DNA of 64,000 nt, from assembly GCA_963819385.1 (NCBI GenBank), contig CAWFVV010000006.1, positions 682,001 to 746,000 on the forward strand, read 5' to 3'. This DNA is from JAVDCA01 sp963819385. GTDB taxonomy: Bacteria > Pseudomonadota > Alphaproteobacteria > Rhizobiales > Xanthobacteraceae. The translations under genes were made by a program, and so were the position numbers. Within the stretch, counting starts at the first letter, position 1. Each line of letters starts with the position of its first letter. The notes under the pieces are model-generated. The model saw only the letters and a program-made list of their open reading frames with translations. It made no database searches and was not told the origin of the DNA. This document shows positions 1 to 8,399 of the stretch, piece by piece.

Positions 1-2
1 AG

Positions 3-899
3 GTGCCCTCGATCAAGGCGAAGCTTCAGCCGAACGGGATCGGCTATGTGCGCGTGACCGAATTCGGCGGCGAGACGGCCGACGATTTCAAGAAAGCGGT
101 CGACAAGCTCAAGCAGGATTCCGGCGGCAAGCTGCGCGGCCTGGTGATCGATCTGCGCAACAACCCGGGCGGCCTGCTCTCGGCCGCGATCTCGATCTCC
201 GGCAACTTCCTCGACGGCGGCACGGTGGTGAGCACCCGCGGCCGCCGGCGCACCGAGGACCACAGCTATGCGGCGCCCGCGCACGGCGACCTCTTGGCCG
301 GCGTCCCGATCGTGGTGCTGATCAACGGCGCCTCCGCGTCGGCCTCCGAGATCGTCTCCGGCGCGCTGCAGGACCGCCATCGCGCGACCATCCTGGGCAC
401 GCCGAGCTTCGGCAAGGGCTCGGTGCAGTCGGTCATCCCGCTCTCCGGCCACGGCGCGCTGCGGCTGACCACCGCGCTCTACTACACGCCGGCTGGACGC
501 TCGATCCAGGGCGAAGGCATCACGCCCGACGTGGTGGTCGAGGCGCCCAAGGATCAGCAGGTCGAGGGCGCGCTGATGCTGAGCGAGAACGAGCTCAGCG
601 GCGCGTTCAAGAACCCGGGACGGCTCGGCGGGCAGACCAAGAACGACGCCGACAAGGGGCCCAATCCGGCCAGGACCTCGGCCGTCGCGCAGCATTCGGC
701 GCCGATCAAGGCCGACCTGATCGGCACCGACAAGGACTCCCAGCTCAAGGCCGCGATTGCCCAGCTCGAGCAGGCGAACGGCTGCGGTGCCGGGAGCGCC
801 AACATCAACGGCTCGGGCGCGAAGCCCTGCCCGCCGCAACCCGCCCAGCAGGCGCCGGCGGCGCAGCAGCCGGCCCAACCGCAGCCGGCGCAGCAGTAA
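3..899 (+). CDS. ctpA: S41 family C-terminal processing peptidase (5' truncated)
   Basis: Serine peptidase of the CtpA/Tsp family, normally periplasmic, which degrades or trims proteins from their C-terminus. The 5' end lies outside the window: the visible 298 residues begin just before the protease core, so the signal peptide and most of the PDZ domain are missing and the first codon shown is not the true start. The catalytic serine lies in SASASE (about visible residue 113) and the lysine in FGKGS (about residue 138), 25 apart as in Tsp. After about residue 190 the protein becomes low-complexity and ends in a Pro/Gln/Ala-rich tail. The family is clear; the substrate is not. Confidence 0.93.
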   Translation: MPSIKAKLQPNGIGYVRVTEFGGETADDFKKAVDKLKQDSGGKLRGLVIDLRNNPGGLLSAAISISGNFLDGGTVVSTRGRRRTEDHSYAAPAHGDLLAGVPIVVLINGASASASEIVSGALQDRHRATILGTPSFGKGSVQSVIPLSGHGALRLTTALYYTPAGRSIQGEGITPDVVVEAPKDQQVEGALMLSENELSGAFKNPGRLGGQTKNDADKGPNPARTSAVAQHSAPIKADLIGTDKDSQLKAAIAQLEQANGCGAGSANINGSGAKPCPPQPAQQAPAAQQPAQPQPAQQ

Positions 900-905
900 G
901 GATAT

Positions 906-946
906 CCGTCATGGCGCTGCGGCAGCAGGCCGCCGCGCCATGACGG
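906..946. terminator. Inverted repeat between convergent ctpA and lepB
   Basis: A perfect 11-bp stem (906-916 pairs with 936-946; arm CCGTCATGGCG) with a 19-nt loop sits between the two converging genes. There is no T-run, so it is probably a bidirectional stem-loop terminator of the factor-assisted kind; function is inferred from position only. Confidence 0.55.
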
Positions 947-952
947 AAGGTT

Positions 953-1732
953 TCAGCGGATGACGGTGAACAGCCGCGAAAAGCGGGTGTCCCACGGCCA
1001 GTTCCAGATCGCCCACGCCGGCCCGCCGCCCTCGAGCGAGAAGAAGATGATGCGCGCGTGGCCGATCAGCAGGTCGGACGACACGTAGCTGACATCGGGA
1101 AACCGGCTGTCCTCGGAATTATTGCGATTGTCGCCCATCATGAAGTAGTGACCGGGCGGCACGGTGTAGACGTCGGTATTGTTGGCGTCGATATCACGGG
1201 GATCGAGGGGACGCGGCGGGCACTCCAGCGTGTTGTAATTGACGCCGTTCGGCAGGGTCTCATGCCAACGCTTGACGCGCACGGGCGGAGTGTAGGGCGA
1301 CGCGCCCGAGTGGCACGGGTCCTGCCCGACGAAATCCGCCGCCGGCTCGCGCTTGACCGGCTTGTCGTTGATGTAGAGCAGGCCCTGCTTCACCTGGATA
1401 TGGTCGCCTGGCAGACCGATCAGCCGCTTGATGAAGTCGAGGTCGCCGTGGCGAAAGACCACCACGTCGCCGGGCTCGGGCGTCGAGCCGAAGATGCGCC
1501 CGGAGAAGACCGGCGGCGCGAACGGAATCGAATAGCGGCTGTAGCCGTAGCTGTACTTGGTGACGAACAGGTAGTCGCCGATCAGCAGCGTGGGCTCCAT
1601 CGAGCCGGACGGGATGCTGAACGGCTGGATCAGCAGGGTGCGGATCACGACCGCGATGATGATCGCTTCGACGAGCGAAACCAGCAGCTCGTAGCTGCCG
1701 CCTGTCTTCTTCTTTTTGCGAACTGCACTCAT
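953..1732 (-). CDS. lepB: Signal peptidase I
   Basis: Membrane-bound leader peptidase that removes Sec and Tat signal peptides on the periplasmic side. The predicted 259-residue protein has a basic N-terminus, one membrane segment (about residues 16-37), then the nucleophile motif PSGSMEPT (Ser44) and the general-base lysine in FIKRLIGLPGD (Lys102), followed by the MGDNRNNSEDSR box. I start at ATG 1732 because it puts the basic stretch directly before the membrane segment; an in-frame ATG at 1789 would add 19 residues unlike the family. It converges on the S41 protease gene and is divergent from the Bug receptor gene. Length and all motifs are normal. Confidence 0.95.
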   Translation of the reverse strand: MSAVRKKKKTGGSYELLVSLVEAIIIAVVIRTLLIQPFSIPSGSMEPTLLIGDYLFVTKYSYGYSRYSIPFAPPVFSGRIFGSTPEPGDVVVFRHGDLDFIKRLIGLPGDHIQVKQGLLYINDKPVKREPAADFVGQDPCHSGASPYTPPVRVKRWHETLPNGVNYNTLECPPRPLDPRDIDANNTDVYTVPPGHYFMMGDNRNNSEDSRFPDVSYVSSDLLIGHARIIFFSLEGGGPAWAIWNWPWDTRFSRLFTVIR

Positions 1733-1890
1733 CGGTTCGTCCGGACCATGTGCGCCCCCTCGCGTTGCCCCGCACCATATTGAACTCAAGGCGCCCCTTC
1801 AATGCGAATGGAGCCATTGCGCGCCGCGGCGGGCCGCCGCTATCGTTGACTTGAAGCATTGCATCCTCGTCCGTCATGCGGAGGGAGCGA

Positions 1891-2847
1891 GTGTCCACCC
1901 TGAGAGCCGCCGTCGCGCTGGCGTTGGGCCTGCTGACGCTCGCGTCGGCGCGTGCCGACGAGTGGCCCGCGAAGCCGGTGCAAATCGTGGTGGCGTTCGG
2001 CGCGGGCGGCAGCGCCGATATTCTGGGGCGGCTGATCGCGGCCGAACTCACGGACGTCTTCCACCAGCGCTTCTATGTCGAGAACCGGCCGGGCAACAGC
2101 GGCAGCATCGGTTCCGCCATGGTGGCGCGCGCCGAGCCCGACGGCTACACGCTGCTGATCGGCGGCTCCGGCCCGCATTTCACCGGCCCGGCGATCAATC
2201 CCCACATCGGCTACGACCCGATGGGCGATTTCACCCACATCGCGATGATCGCGGGCGACACCTACGCGCTCGCCGCCAACCCGGCCCTCGGCGCGCATAC
2301 GGTCGACGACGTGATCCGGCTCGCGCGCGAGAAGCCCCTCGCCTCCGCGTCGCCCGGCCCCGGCTCGCTCGGCCACCTGCTGCTGATCGAGCTCAACCGG
2401 GTCGCCAAGATCCACATCGAGCACATTCCCTCGCCGGGCGGCAATGTCACGGACGTGCTCGGCAATCACGTGCCGCTCGCGCTCACCACCGTGCTCACGG
2501 TCGGCCAATACCTGCGCGCCGGCACGCTCGCCGGCATCGCGATGACCTCGACCGAGCGCAACCCGGCGTTCCCCGACATCCCGACCTTCGCGGAGCAGGG
2601 TTTTCCGCAGATCCACGGCAGCACCTGGTTCTGGCTGACGGCGCCGAAAGAATTGCCGCCGCCGATCGTCGCGAAGCTCAATCGCGCGGTGCGCCAGGCG
2701 GTGCGCGCGCCGCGGGTCGAGCAGTATTTCCGCCAGCAGGCGCTGATGACGATCGATCTCGACGTCGCAGGCGTGAACAAGTTCCTTCGCGAGGAGCTCG
2801 CCTATTGGGTTCCGCTCGCGAAGGAGTCCGGGTTGCGGGTGCAGTGA
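1891..2847 (+). CDS. Bug-family tripartite tricarboxylate receptor
   Basis: Periplasmic solute-binding protein of the Bug/TctC family, which binds carboxylates for TctAB-type transporters; no TctA or TctB gene is near, as is common for these orphans. A Sec signal peptide ends around ASARA/D, followed by the typical WPAKPVQIVVAFGAGGSAD opening and the ENRPG and PDGYTLL motifs. I prefer GTG 1891 because a strong GGAGGGAG Shine-Dalgarno sequence lies five bases upstream; ATG 1876 is in frame but would contain that site. About 318 residues, normal for the family. The ligand cannot be told from sequence. Confidence 0.9.
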   Translation: MSTLRAAVALALGLLTLASARADEWPAKPVQIVVAFGAGGSADILGRLIAAELTDVFHQRFYVENRPGNSGSIGSAMVARAEPDGYTLLIGGSGPHFTGPAINPHIGYDPMGDFTHIAMIAGDTYALAANPALGAHTVDDVIRLAREKPLASASPGPGSLGHLLLIELNRVAKIHIEHIPSPGGNVTDVLGNHVPLALTTVLTVGQYLRAGTLAGIAMTSTERNPAFPDIPTFAEQGFPQIHGSTWFWLTAPKELPPPIVAKLNRAVRQAVRAPRVEQYFRQQALMTIDLDVAGVNKFLREELAYWVPLAKESGLRVQ

Positions 2848-2854
2848 GCTTCTT

Positions 2855-2949
2855 TCCCCTCCCTCGCTTGCGGGAGGGGGCATGTCGGCAAACTCATGCG
2901 CAAGCGGCGCCCCCTCCCCCACCCTCCCCCGCAAGCGAGGGAGGGGGTA
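2855..2949. repeat. Intergenic palindromic repeat, family A (CCCTCGCTTGCGGGAGG)
   Basis: Two long arms (about 2856-2874 and 2927-2947) carry the same GC-rich sequence in opposite orientation, CCCTCGCTTGCGGG against CCCGCAAGCGAGGG. A second copy of the family occurs at 13624-13758. It fills most of the gap between the Bug receptor and the following gene and could form a long cruciform or mRNA hairpin. Confidence 0.75.
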
Positions 2950-2980
2950 CACTGAGCAAGCGGAGAATCTGGAGACCACC

Positions 2981-3733
2981 ATGGACGCGATCGTCGAGAG
3001 CAAGGCACAAGCGCACCAAAATATCCCCGAGGCACGCGCCCGCGTCGGGCTCATCGTGCCGTCCGTCAACCGCATGAGCGAGCCGCAGTTCAACCATTTC
3101 GCGCCGACGGGTCTCGCGATCCACATCGCCCGTGCGCGCATCACGGGACAATGGCGCAAGCCGGCGGTCGAGATGACGGAGGAGATCGCGCGCTCGGCCG
3201 CGGCGCTCGCCGACAGCGGACCCGATCTCATCGTCTATCACTGCACGAACTCGTCGATGCGCGAAGGCTGCGCCGGCGAGCGCACGCTGACCGGCATCGT
3301 GCGGGAGGCGACCGGCATCGAGACGGTCGCGACCAGCGCGCTGGTCATCGAGGCGATGCGCGCGCTCGGCATCAAGTCGGTCGTGCTGCTCAGCCCCTAT
3401 CTGTCGAACGACGTCATCATCCGCTATCTCGCGGAGAACGGCATCGCGGTGCGCCACGACGTGGCGCTCAAGCTCGATGGTCACGAATTCATCGCCGTGA
3501 CGCCGCAGCGCTGGCTCGAACTTGCCCGCGAGCACGATCGCGCCGATGCCGACGGCATCTTCCTGAGCTGCACCAACACGACGCAGATCGAGGCGATCGA
3601 GGACATCGAGCTCGCGCTCGGCAAGCCGGTGGTGAACAGCAACCAGGCGGTGCTGTGGGGCTGCCTGAAACGGCTGGGCGGCCGGCTCGGCGCGATGCCG
3701 CCGATGCCGCGGCTCGGCCGGCTGATGGCGTGA
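2981..3733 (+). CDS. Maleate isomerase / arylmalonate decarboxylase-like protein (Asp/Glu racemase superfamily)
   Basis: A 250-residue cytosolic enzyme of the Asp/Glu racemase superfamily, in the maleate cis-trans isomerase and arylmalonate decarboxylase branch. The two catalytic cysteines are visible: Cys88 in VYHCTNSSM and Cys197 in LSCTNTTQIEAI, with spacing close to that of bacterial maleate isomerases. The start at ATG 2981 is set by GGAG six bases upstream (2971-2974); longer readings run into the palindromic repeat. It follows a Bug carboxylate receptor in the same direction, so a role in catabolism of a small dicarboxylate or substituted malonate is a fair inference. The exact reaction (isomerase, racemase or decarboxylase) cannot be decided here. 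Confidence 0.82.
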   Translation: MDAIVESKAQAHQNIPEARARVGLIVPSVNRMSEPQFNHFAPTGLAIHIARARITGQWRKPAVEMTEEIARSAAALADSGPDLIVYHCTNSSMREGCAGERTLTGIVREATGIETVATSALVIEAMRALGIKSVVLLSPYLSNDVIIRYLAENGIAVRHDVALKLDGHEFIAVTPQRWLELAREHDRADADGIFLSCTNTTQIEAIEDIELALGKPVVNSNQAVLWGCLKRLGGRLGAMPPMPRLGRLMA

Positions 3734-3743
3734 CTTTAATTTT

Positions 3744-3792
3744 GCGCATGTTCTTATCGGCGAACCGGCGTCCACTTCGCCGGAACATGCGC
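3744..3792. terminator. Nested hairpin between convergent genes
   Basis: An outer 10-bp perfect stem (GCGCATGTTC at 3744-3753 with 3783-3792) encloses an inner 7-bp stem (CGGCGAA with TTCGCCG). It lies exactly between two converging genes and its last base belongs to the stop codon of the minus-strand gene. A T/A-rich tract (3735-3743) flanks one side. Probably a bidirectional terminator. Confidence 0.7.
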
Positions 3793-4193
3793 TAGAACCG
3801 ACTGACCGTCGTGTAGACCAGATAGACCGCCATCGCGGCGCCGAGCAGGACCAGGAGCCCGCCGAGCGTGATGTCGAGGCGCTCGCCGGGGCCCTGCTGC
3901 CGCTCCGAGCTGTCGATATCGGACGCAGTCTTGCGAAAGCGCACGATCGCCAGCACCAGCGTGGCGCCCCCGAGCAGGATCAACACGAGACCCACAAGGT
4001 TGCCGAGCGTCTGCCCGCCGATCGACGGCACGTGCGCCGCCACCTGCTTGTCCGCCATCTCGCGCGACGCGATCGAGACGAAGAGGTCGAACTTTTCCAC
4101 CAGGAAGCCGAACGCCATGATCGCGATCGCGGTGCGCACCCAGGCGAGAAACGTGCGCTCGTTGGCGGCGTGTTCGGAATAGCGCTCGATCAT
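3792..4193 (-). CDS. DUF202 family membrane protein (YidH-like)
   Basis: A 133-residue inner-membrane protein of the DUF202/YidH family, whose function is unknown. The hallmark RTFLAWVRTAIAIMAFGF is at residues 13-30, followed by two more membrane segments (about 60-86 and 107-128), giving the usual three-helix layout. The reading frame stays open far upstream, but family alignment fixes the start at ATG 4193 (MIERYSEHAANER). It is divergent from the 2-hydroxyacid dehydrogenase gene. No operon partner. Confidence 0.88.
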   Translation of the reverse strand: MIERYSEHAANERTFLAWVRTAIAIMAFGFLVEKFDLFVSIASREMADKQVAAHVPSIGGQTLGNLVGLVLILLGGATLVLAIVRFRKTASDIDSSERQQGPGERLDITLGGLLVLLGAAMAVYLVYTTVSRF

Positions 4194-4325
4194 GATGCGG
4201 TGTCCTTCCCCCGGGGGTCCTTCGCTGGCGCCGATTGATCGACTGTCCATCGCGGCGCCAAGCATGATATCAGGATCGCCCGCCCGATCGCGTAGAGTGC
4301 CCTTCCGAGCGCCGAGAAAGTCAGC

Positions 4326-5300
4326 ATGAAAATCGTCATCCCGAACGACTACCAGGACATGGTCGACCAGCTCCCCTGCTTCGACCTGATCCGCCATCAC
4401 GACGTGGTGCGCTATCGCGAGCCTGCGGCCTCGGTCGAGCAGCTCGTCGAGCGCCTGCGTGACGCCGACGTGGTCGTGGCGGTGCGCGAGCGGGTCGAGT
4501 TCTCGCGCGCGCTGCTCGAGAAGCTGCCGAAGCTGCGGCTGCTCGCCCTCGTCGGCCGGTCGGCCTCGACCATCGATTTCGCGGCCTGCACCGAATTGGG
4601 CATCCCGGTCTCGCACGGCAAGAGCAATTCGGCCTCGGCGCCCGCCGAGCTCACGCTCGCGCTGATCATCGCGGCGCGGCGCAACATCGCGCGCGAGGCC
4701 GAGCGGATGAAGCGTGGCGACTGGCCGTGCACACTGTCGCATCGGCTGCGCGGCTCGACGCTCGGCATCTACGGCCTCGGCGCGATCGGCACGCTGATTG
4801 CCGAGGCCGGGCGCGGCATGGGCATGCGCGTGCTCACCCTCGGCCGCGACAAGACGGCCGAGAAGGCGCGCGCCGCCGGCTACGAGGTCGCGGCGAGCAA
4901 GAACGAGCTGTTCGAGACGTCCGACGTGCTCTCGCTGCATGTGCGGCTCACCGCCGAGACGCGCGGCTTCGTCGGGCCCGACGATCTTGCCCGCATGAAG
5001 CCGACCGCGCTCATCGTCAACACGTCGCGCGCCGAGCTGATCGCGCCGGGCGCGCTCGTCGCGGCGCTGAAGAAGGGCCGTCCCGGCTATGCGGCGGTCG
5101 ACGTCTACGAGGAGGAGCCGATCGTCAACGGCGACCATCCACTGCTGAAAATGCCCAATGCGCTGTGCACGCCGCATCTCGGCTGGGCCGAGTGGGACAA
5201 TTTCGAGCTCTATTTCCGCGAATGCTTCGAGCAGATCGTCGCGTTCGAGCACGGCCGCGAGATGCGGCTGATCAATCCGCAGGTGAAGGCGCGGGCTTAG
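4326..5300 (+). CDS. D-isomer specific 2-hydroxyacid dehydrogenase
   Basis: NAD(P)-dependent oxidoreductase of the D-2-hydroxyacid dehydrogenase family, interconverting 2-hydroxy- and 2-oxo-acids. The 324-residue protein shows the Rossmann motif GLGAIG at 150-155, the substrate-binding arginine in NTSRAEL (Arg235), the glutamate in EEEP (about 263) and the catalytic histidine in TPHLGW (His284). Its length matches the family. It is monocistronic between a divergent DUF202 gene and a convergent HNH-like gene. The stop codon lies in the loop of a terminator-like hairpin. Substrate is unknown; glyoxylate/hydroxypyruvate, phosphoglycerate-like and D-lactate types are all possible. Confidence 0.92.
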   Translation: MKIVIPNDYQDMVDQLPCFDLIRHHDVVRYREPAASVEQLVERLRDADVVVAVRERVEFSRALLEKLPKLRLLALVGRSASTIDFAACTELGIPVSHGKSNSASAPAELTLALIIAARRNIAREAERMKRGDWPCTLSHRLRGSTLGIYGLGAIGTLIAEAGRGMGMRVLTLGRDKTAEKARAAGYEVAASKNELFETSDVLSLHVRLTAETRGFVGPDDLARMKPTALIVNTSRAELIAPGALVAALKKGRPGYAAVDVYEEEPIVNGDHPLLKMPNALCTPHLGWAEWDNFELYFRECFEQIVAFEHGREMRLINPQVKARA

Positions 5301-5310
5301 CCCGCGCCTT
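5286..5310 (+). terminator. Stem-loop with the stop codon in its loop
   Basis: A perfect 10-bp stem (AAGGCGCGGG at 5286-5295, CCCGCGCCTT at 5301-5310) has a 5-nt loop, CTTAG, that contains the TAG stop codon of the dehydrogenase. There is no following T-run. A second palindrome begins immediately after it. Confidence 0.6.
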
Positions 5311-5402
5311 CATTGCGAGCGAAGCGAAGCAATCGCGATCCGCATACGCATACGCATGCGCATGCGCAAGGGAAGCGAGATTGCTTCGCTTCGCTCGCAA
5401 TG
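5310..5402. repeat. Intergenic palindrome, family B (CATTGCGAGCGAAGCGAAGC)
   Basis: Long inverted arms, CATTGCGAGCGAAGCGAAGC at the left end and its complement at the right end (to 5402), enclose a short hexamer tract of GCATAC and GCATGC units (about 5342-5367). This type of element is familiar from intergenic spaces in Bradyrhizobium-like genomes. It separates two converging genes. Confidence 0.75.
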
Positions 5403-5406
5403 ACGC

Positions 5407-6132
5407 CTAGATATCCGCCGCTTCCGCGGCGCGCTCGCGCCGCCACGTCGCCTCGTCGGCGCATTTCTCGACGTGGACGTCGCGGTTGATCACCTGCAGG
5501 TTGGGCAGGCCCCAGAAGTCGAGCAGCTTCGGCCACGGCGTGTCGCGATGCTCGCGCCAGACCTTGAACAGCGGCACGTGATGATCGACCTCGGCGGTCT
5601 TCCACAGGCGCCCGCCGGTCTGCGCGCAACGGCGCTGCTGGGCGCGCCGCAGGACCTTCACGAAATCGCTCGGCGCGCCCCACAGGCGCCAGGCCGTGAC
5701 GCAGGCGGTGTGCCACTGCGCCTTGCGGTTTCGCCCGTCGTCCCACAGGTCGACGTGCCAGCCGAAGCGGAAAACCGGCTGGCCGCACACGCAGCAGAAG
5801 CCGGGCCCGAGGTGGAATTTCTTCTCGCGATAGGGCGCGGCCGGCATGCGGAAGCTCGTCGGCAGGTCCTTGTCGCGGGCGCGGCCGGTGCCGAGCCGCC
5901 AGGTCCAGCCCTTGGGCGCACCGGTCTTGGCGGCCAGCGCGCGGGCGAGCCGGTCGGCACGTAGCGGATGAATGCGCCAGTAGGAGTCGACCGCAAGGCG
6001 CGGCATCGGCGGCGTGAAGCGGCGCGCCAGCGCATGGGTGAGCACGGGCGCCGGGAAGATGTCGGGCAGCGCCTTATGCAGGCGCGCCAGCGAACGCGCG
6101 TTCTGCAGCGCGATCGTTTCGGACATCTTCAT
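5407..6132 (-). CDS. HNH endonuclease-like, cysteine-containing protein
   Basis: A 241-residue protein I cannot name with certainty. The C-terminal half has an HNH-nuclease-like pattern: CAQTGGRLW, then EVDHHVPLF (about residues 193-201), then GLPNLQVINRDVHVEKC, giving two histidine clusters and an Asn as in HNH active sites. The centre has a CxxC pair in FCCVCGQPV and a further HTAC, so a bound zinc is likely. The start is put at ATG 6132 (MKMSET), just before the conserved-looking part; the upstream reading overlaps the divergent aminotransferase promoter. Nothing nearby suggests a restriction system. A structural or RNA-binding role is possible. Confidence 0.6.
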   Translation of the reverse strand: MKMSETIALQNARSLARLHKALPDIFPAPVLTHALARRFTPPMPRLAVDSYWRIHPLRADRLARALAAKTGAPKGWTWRLGTGRARDKDLPTSFRMPAAPYREKKFHLGPGFCCVCGQPVFRFGWHVDLWDDGRNRKAQWHTACVTAWRLWGAPSDFVKVLRRAQQRRCAQTGGRLWKTAEVDHHVPLFKVWREHRDTPWPKLLDFWGLPNLQVINRDVHVEKCADEATWRRERAAEAADI

Positions 6133-6272
6133 GCGGGCAGTCCCCGTGGGCGCACCATGCTGCCGGCAAGACGTAAATAATTCGTGAGGCCTTGCGGCGG
6201 CAACACGATCTGGCAAGGTGACGAGCCCGGCGGCCCCCGTTTCGTGGTGCGCCGCAACCCGAGACCTCCCGC

Positions 6273-7511
6273 ATGACCACCGCGTCGCTCGATTTCGCCC
6301 CCCTCCTCGCCTCCGGCCTGCCGGCGCCCGCCGTCAAATGGACCGGCTTTCCGAAGTACAATTTCGTCGGCGGTCACAATGACGGCGAGCATGTGCCGGT
6401 CGAGGCGCTGACGGCGGCCGCGACCGCGGTGCTCACCCGCGAGGGACGGACGCTCGCGACTTACGGCCTGGAAAGCGGCCCGCAGGGCTACCGGCCGCTA
6501 CGCGAATTCCTGGTCGCCAAGCTCGGCCGCGATGCCGGCATCAAATGCACGGCCGACCAGATCCTGGTCACGTCCGGCTCGCTGCAGGCGCTCGACCTCG
6601 TCAACGGGATCCTGCTCAACCGCGGCGACACCGTGCTGATCGAAAAGGAGAGCTATCAGGGCGCGATCAACCGCCTGACGCGGCTCGGCGTCAACGCGAT
6701 CGGCATCACACTCGACCAGGACGGCATGCGCATGGATGCGGTGGCGTCCGCGCTCGCGGACCTCAAGCAGAAGAACATCCGTCCGAAATACATCTACACG
6801 ATCCCGACCGTGCAGAACCCGACCGGCACCATCATGCCGGAGGCACGCCGGCACGAGTTGCTGCGGCTCGCGCAAGAGTATGGCGTGCCGATCTTCGAGG
6901 ACGACTGCTACGCGGACCTGATCTGGGACGGCAAGCGGCCGCCCGCGCTGCACGCCATGTCGAGCCGGCGCGACGTGATCCACGTGGGCTCGTTCTCCAA
7001 GTCGATCGCGCCGGCGCTGCGCGTCGGCTACATCGTCGCGGAGTGGGACCTGATCGCCCGCATGCTGGCGACCAAGACCGATGCGGGCTCGGGCGCGCTC
7101 GAGCAGATGGTGCTCGCGGAGTTCTGCCAACAGCATTTCGCGACGCACGTGCCGGCGCTCACCCGCGGGCTGCGGAAGAAGCTCGAGACGCTGATGGACG
7201 CGCTCGCCGAGCAGTTCGGCACCGCGGCCGAGTTCGAGGACCCGAAGGGCGGCATCTTCCTGTGGGTGAAGCTGCCCGAGACGGTCGACACCATGAAGCT
7301 CTATCAGGCCGCGCTCAAGGCCGGGGTCGCGCTCAATCCCGGACCCGAATGGTCGGTCGACAAGGGCTATGCGACCCCGCGCCTGCGGCTCTGCTTCGCC
7401 AATCCGTCGCACGAAGCGATCCGCGCCGGCGTCGCGGCGCTCGCCGAGGTGTGCCGCAAGGAGTTCGGCGTTCCGGAACGGAGCGGAAATGTGGAGCGAA
7501 GGGTGAGTTGA
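6273..7511 (+). CDS. PLP-dependent aminotransferase (class I/II, 2-aminoadipate type)
   Basis: Cytosolic fold-type I aminotransferase of the group that includes LysN-type 2-aminoadipate transaminase and the catalytic domain of MocR proteins. The 412-residue chain has PTVQNPTGT for cofactor binding, FEDDCYADL with the aspartate that contacts the pyridine nitrogen, and SFSKSIAPALRVGY with the Schiff-base lysine (Lys243). No N-terminal winged helix is present, so it is an enzyme rather than a regulator. It starts at ATG 6273, divergent from the HNH-like gene, and is followed in the same direction by an SDR gene after a palindromic repeat. Amino-acid specificity cannot be assigned. Confidence 0.92.
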   Translation: MTTASLDFAPLLASGLPAPAVKWTGFPKYNFVGGHNDGEHVPVEALTAAATAVLTREGRTLATYGLESGPQGYRPLREFLVAKLGRDAGIKCTADQILVTSGSLQALDLVNGILLNRGDTVLIEKESYQGAINRLTRLGVNAIGITLDQDGMRMDAVASALADLKQKNIRPKYIYTIPTVQNPTGTIMPEARRHELLRLAQEYGVPIFEDDCYADLIWDGKRPPALHAMSSRRDVIHVGSFSKSIAPALRVGYIVAEWDLIARMLATKTDAGSGALEQMVLAEFCQQHFATHVPALTRGLRKKLETLMDALAEQFGTAAEFEDPKGGIFLWVKLPETVDTMKLYQAALKAGVALNPGPEWSVDKGYATPRLRLCFANPSHEAIRAGVAALAEVCRKEFGVPERSGNVERRVS

Positions 7512-7520
7512 ACGAACACG

Positions 7521-7607
7521 TCATGGCCGGGCCTGTCCCGGCCATCCCGACAATGGACGCAGTGCCCGCCTAAGCGGGATGCCCGCGACGAGCGCGGGCA
7601 TGACGGT
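7521..7607. repeat. Intergenic triple-hairpin repeat, family C (GCCCGCG..CGCGGGC)
   Basis: Three consecutive hairpins: GGCCGGG with CCCGGCC, CCCGC with GCGGG, and GCCCGCG with CGCGGGC, bounded by TCATGGCC and GGCATGACGG. A related element lies at 62501-62582. It occupies the space between the aminotransferase and SDR genes. Confidence 0.7.
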
Positions 7608-7618
7608 ACGAGGAGCCC

Positions 7619-8386
7619 ATGCCCAAGACCCCGGACTACTTCCACAACAAGACCATCATCATCACGGGCGGGGCGAGCGGCATCGGGCGGGCGACCGCGC
7701 TGATCTTTGCGCGCGAGGGCGCCAATGTGGTGTGCGCCGACATCAACGAGGCCGGTGCACGCGAGACCGCGGCGCAGGTCAACGGGCCGGGCAAGACGCT
7801 GGTGCTCAAGACCGACGTCACGTCGCGCGAGCAGATCGACGCCATGGTCAAGCGCGCGATCGAGACCTTCGGCAGCGTCCAGTTCCTGTTCAACTCGGCC
7901 GGCGCCGCGATGCGGCGCTCCAAATTCCTCGATATCGACGACGATCTGCTGGAGAAAACCTTCGCGCTCAACCTCAAGGGCACGTTCTACGCCATGCAGG
8001 CGGTGCTGCCGCACATGCTTGGCAACAAGTTCGGCGTGATCGTCAATGTGGCGAGCATGGCGGCGAAGCGCGGCGGCCCCGGCACCTCGGTGCACTATGC
8101 GGCCGCCAAGGGCGCCGTAAACACGATGACGCTCGGCGTCGCGCGCGAGTTCGCCAACCAGGGCATCCGCTGCCTCTCTGTCTCGCCCGGCCCGATCCGC
8201 ACGCCGTTCCAGGACGCGGCGCAGACCTCGCCCGAGCTGGTCAAGCGCTTCCTCGAGGACATCCCGATGAAGCGCTTCGGCGAGGCCGACGAGATCGGCG
8301 AGCTGGTGCTGTTCATGTGCTCGGACGCCTGCACCTTCATGACCGCCGACACCGTATTCGCGAACGGCGGCGGTGGCTGGCGGTGA
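7619..8386 (+). CDS. SDR family NAD(P)-dependent oxidoreductase
   Basis: Classical short-chain dehydrogenase/reductase of 255 residues. The cofactor motif TGGASGIG is at residues 18-25, NSAG follows in the middle, and the active site has the serine in NVASM and YAAAK (Tyr160, Lys164). AD at the end of the second strand (VVCADIN) suggests NAD rather than NADP. It shares direction with the aminotransferase upstream and is directly followed by the TPR gene. The substrate is unknown; FabG-like ketoreductases and sugar or steroid dehydrogenases share this pattern. Confidence 0.92.
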   Translation: MPKTPDYFHNKTIIITGGASGIGRATALIFAREGANVVCADINEAGARETAAQVNGPGKTLVLKTDVTSREQIDAMVKRAIETFGSVQFLFNSAGAAMRRSKFLDIDDDLLEKTFALNLKGTFYAMQAVLPHMLGNKFGVIVNVASMAAKRGGPGTSVHYAAAKGAVNTMTLGVAREFANQGIRCLSVSPGPIRTPFQDAAQTSPELVKRFLEDIPMKRFGEADEIGELVLFMCSDACTFMTADTVFANGGGGWR

Positions 8387-8399
8387 CTTTCGTGCCGCG

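Noticed and set aside
4194..5252. Extension of the DUF202 gene far upstream in the same frame
   Set aside because: The extra part overlaps the 2-hydroxyacid dehydrogenase gene on the other strand and has shadow-like composition; family alignment starts at 4193.
5342..5367. Hexamer tract (GCATAC/GCATGC) considered as a CRISPR or regulatory repeat
   Set aside because: Only about four units without spacers, inside a larger intergenic palindrome; a simple sequence tract explains it.
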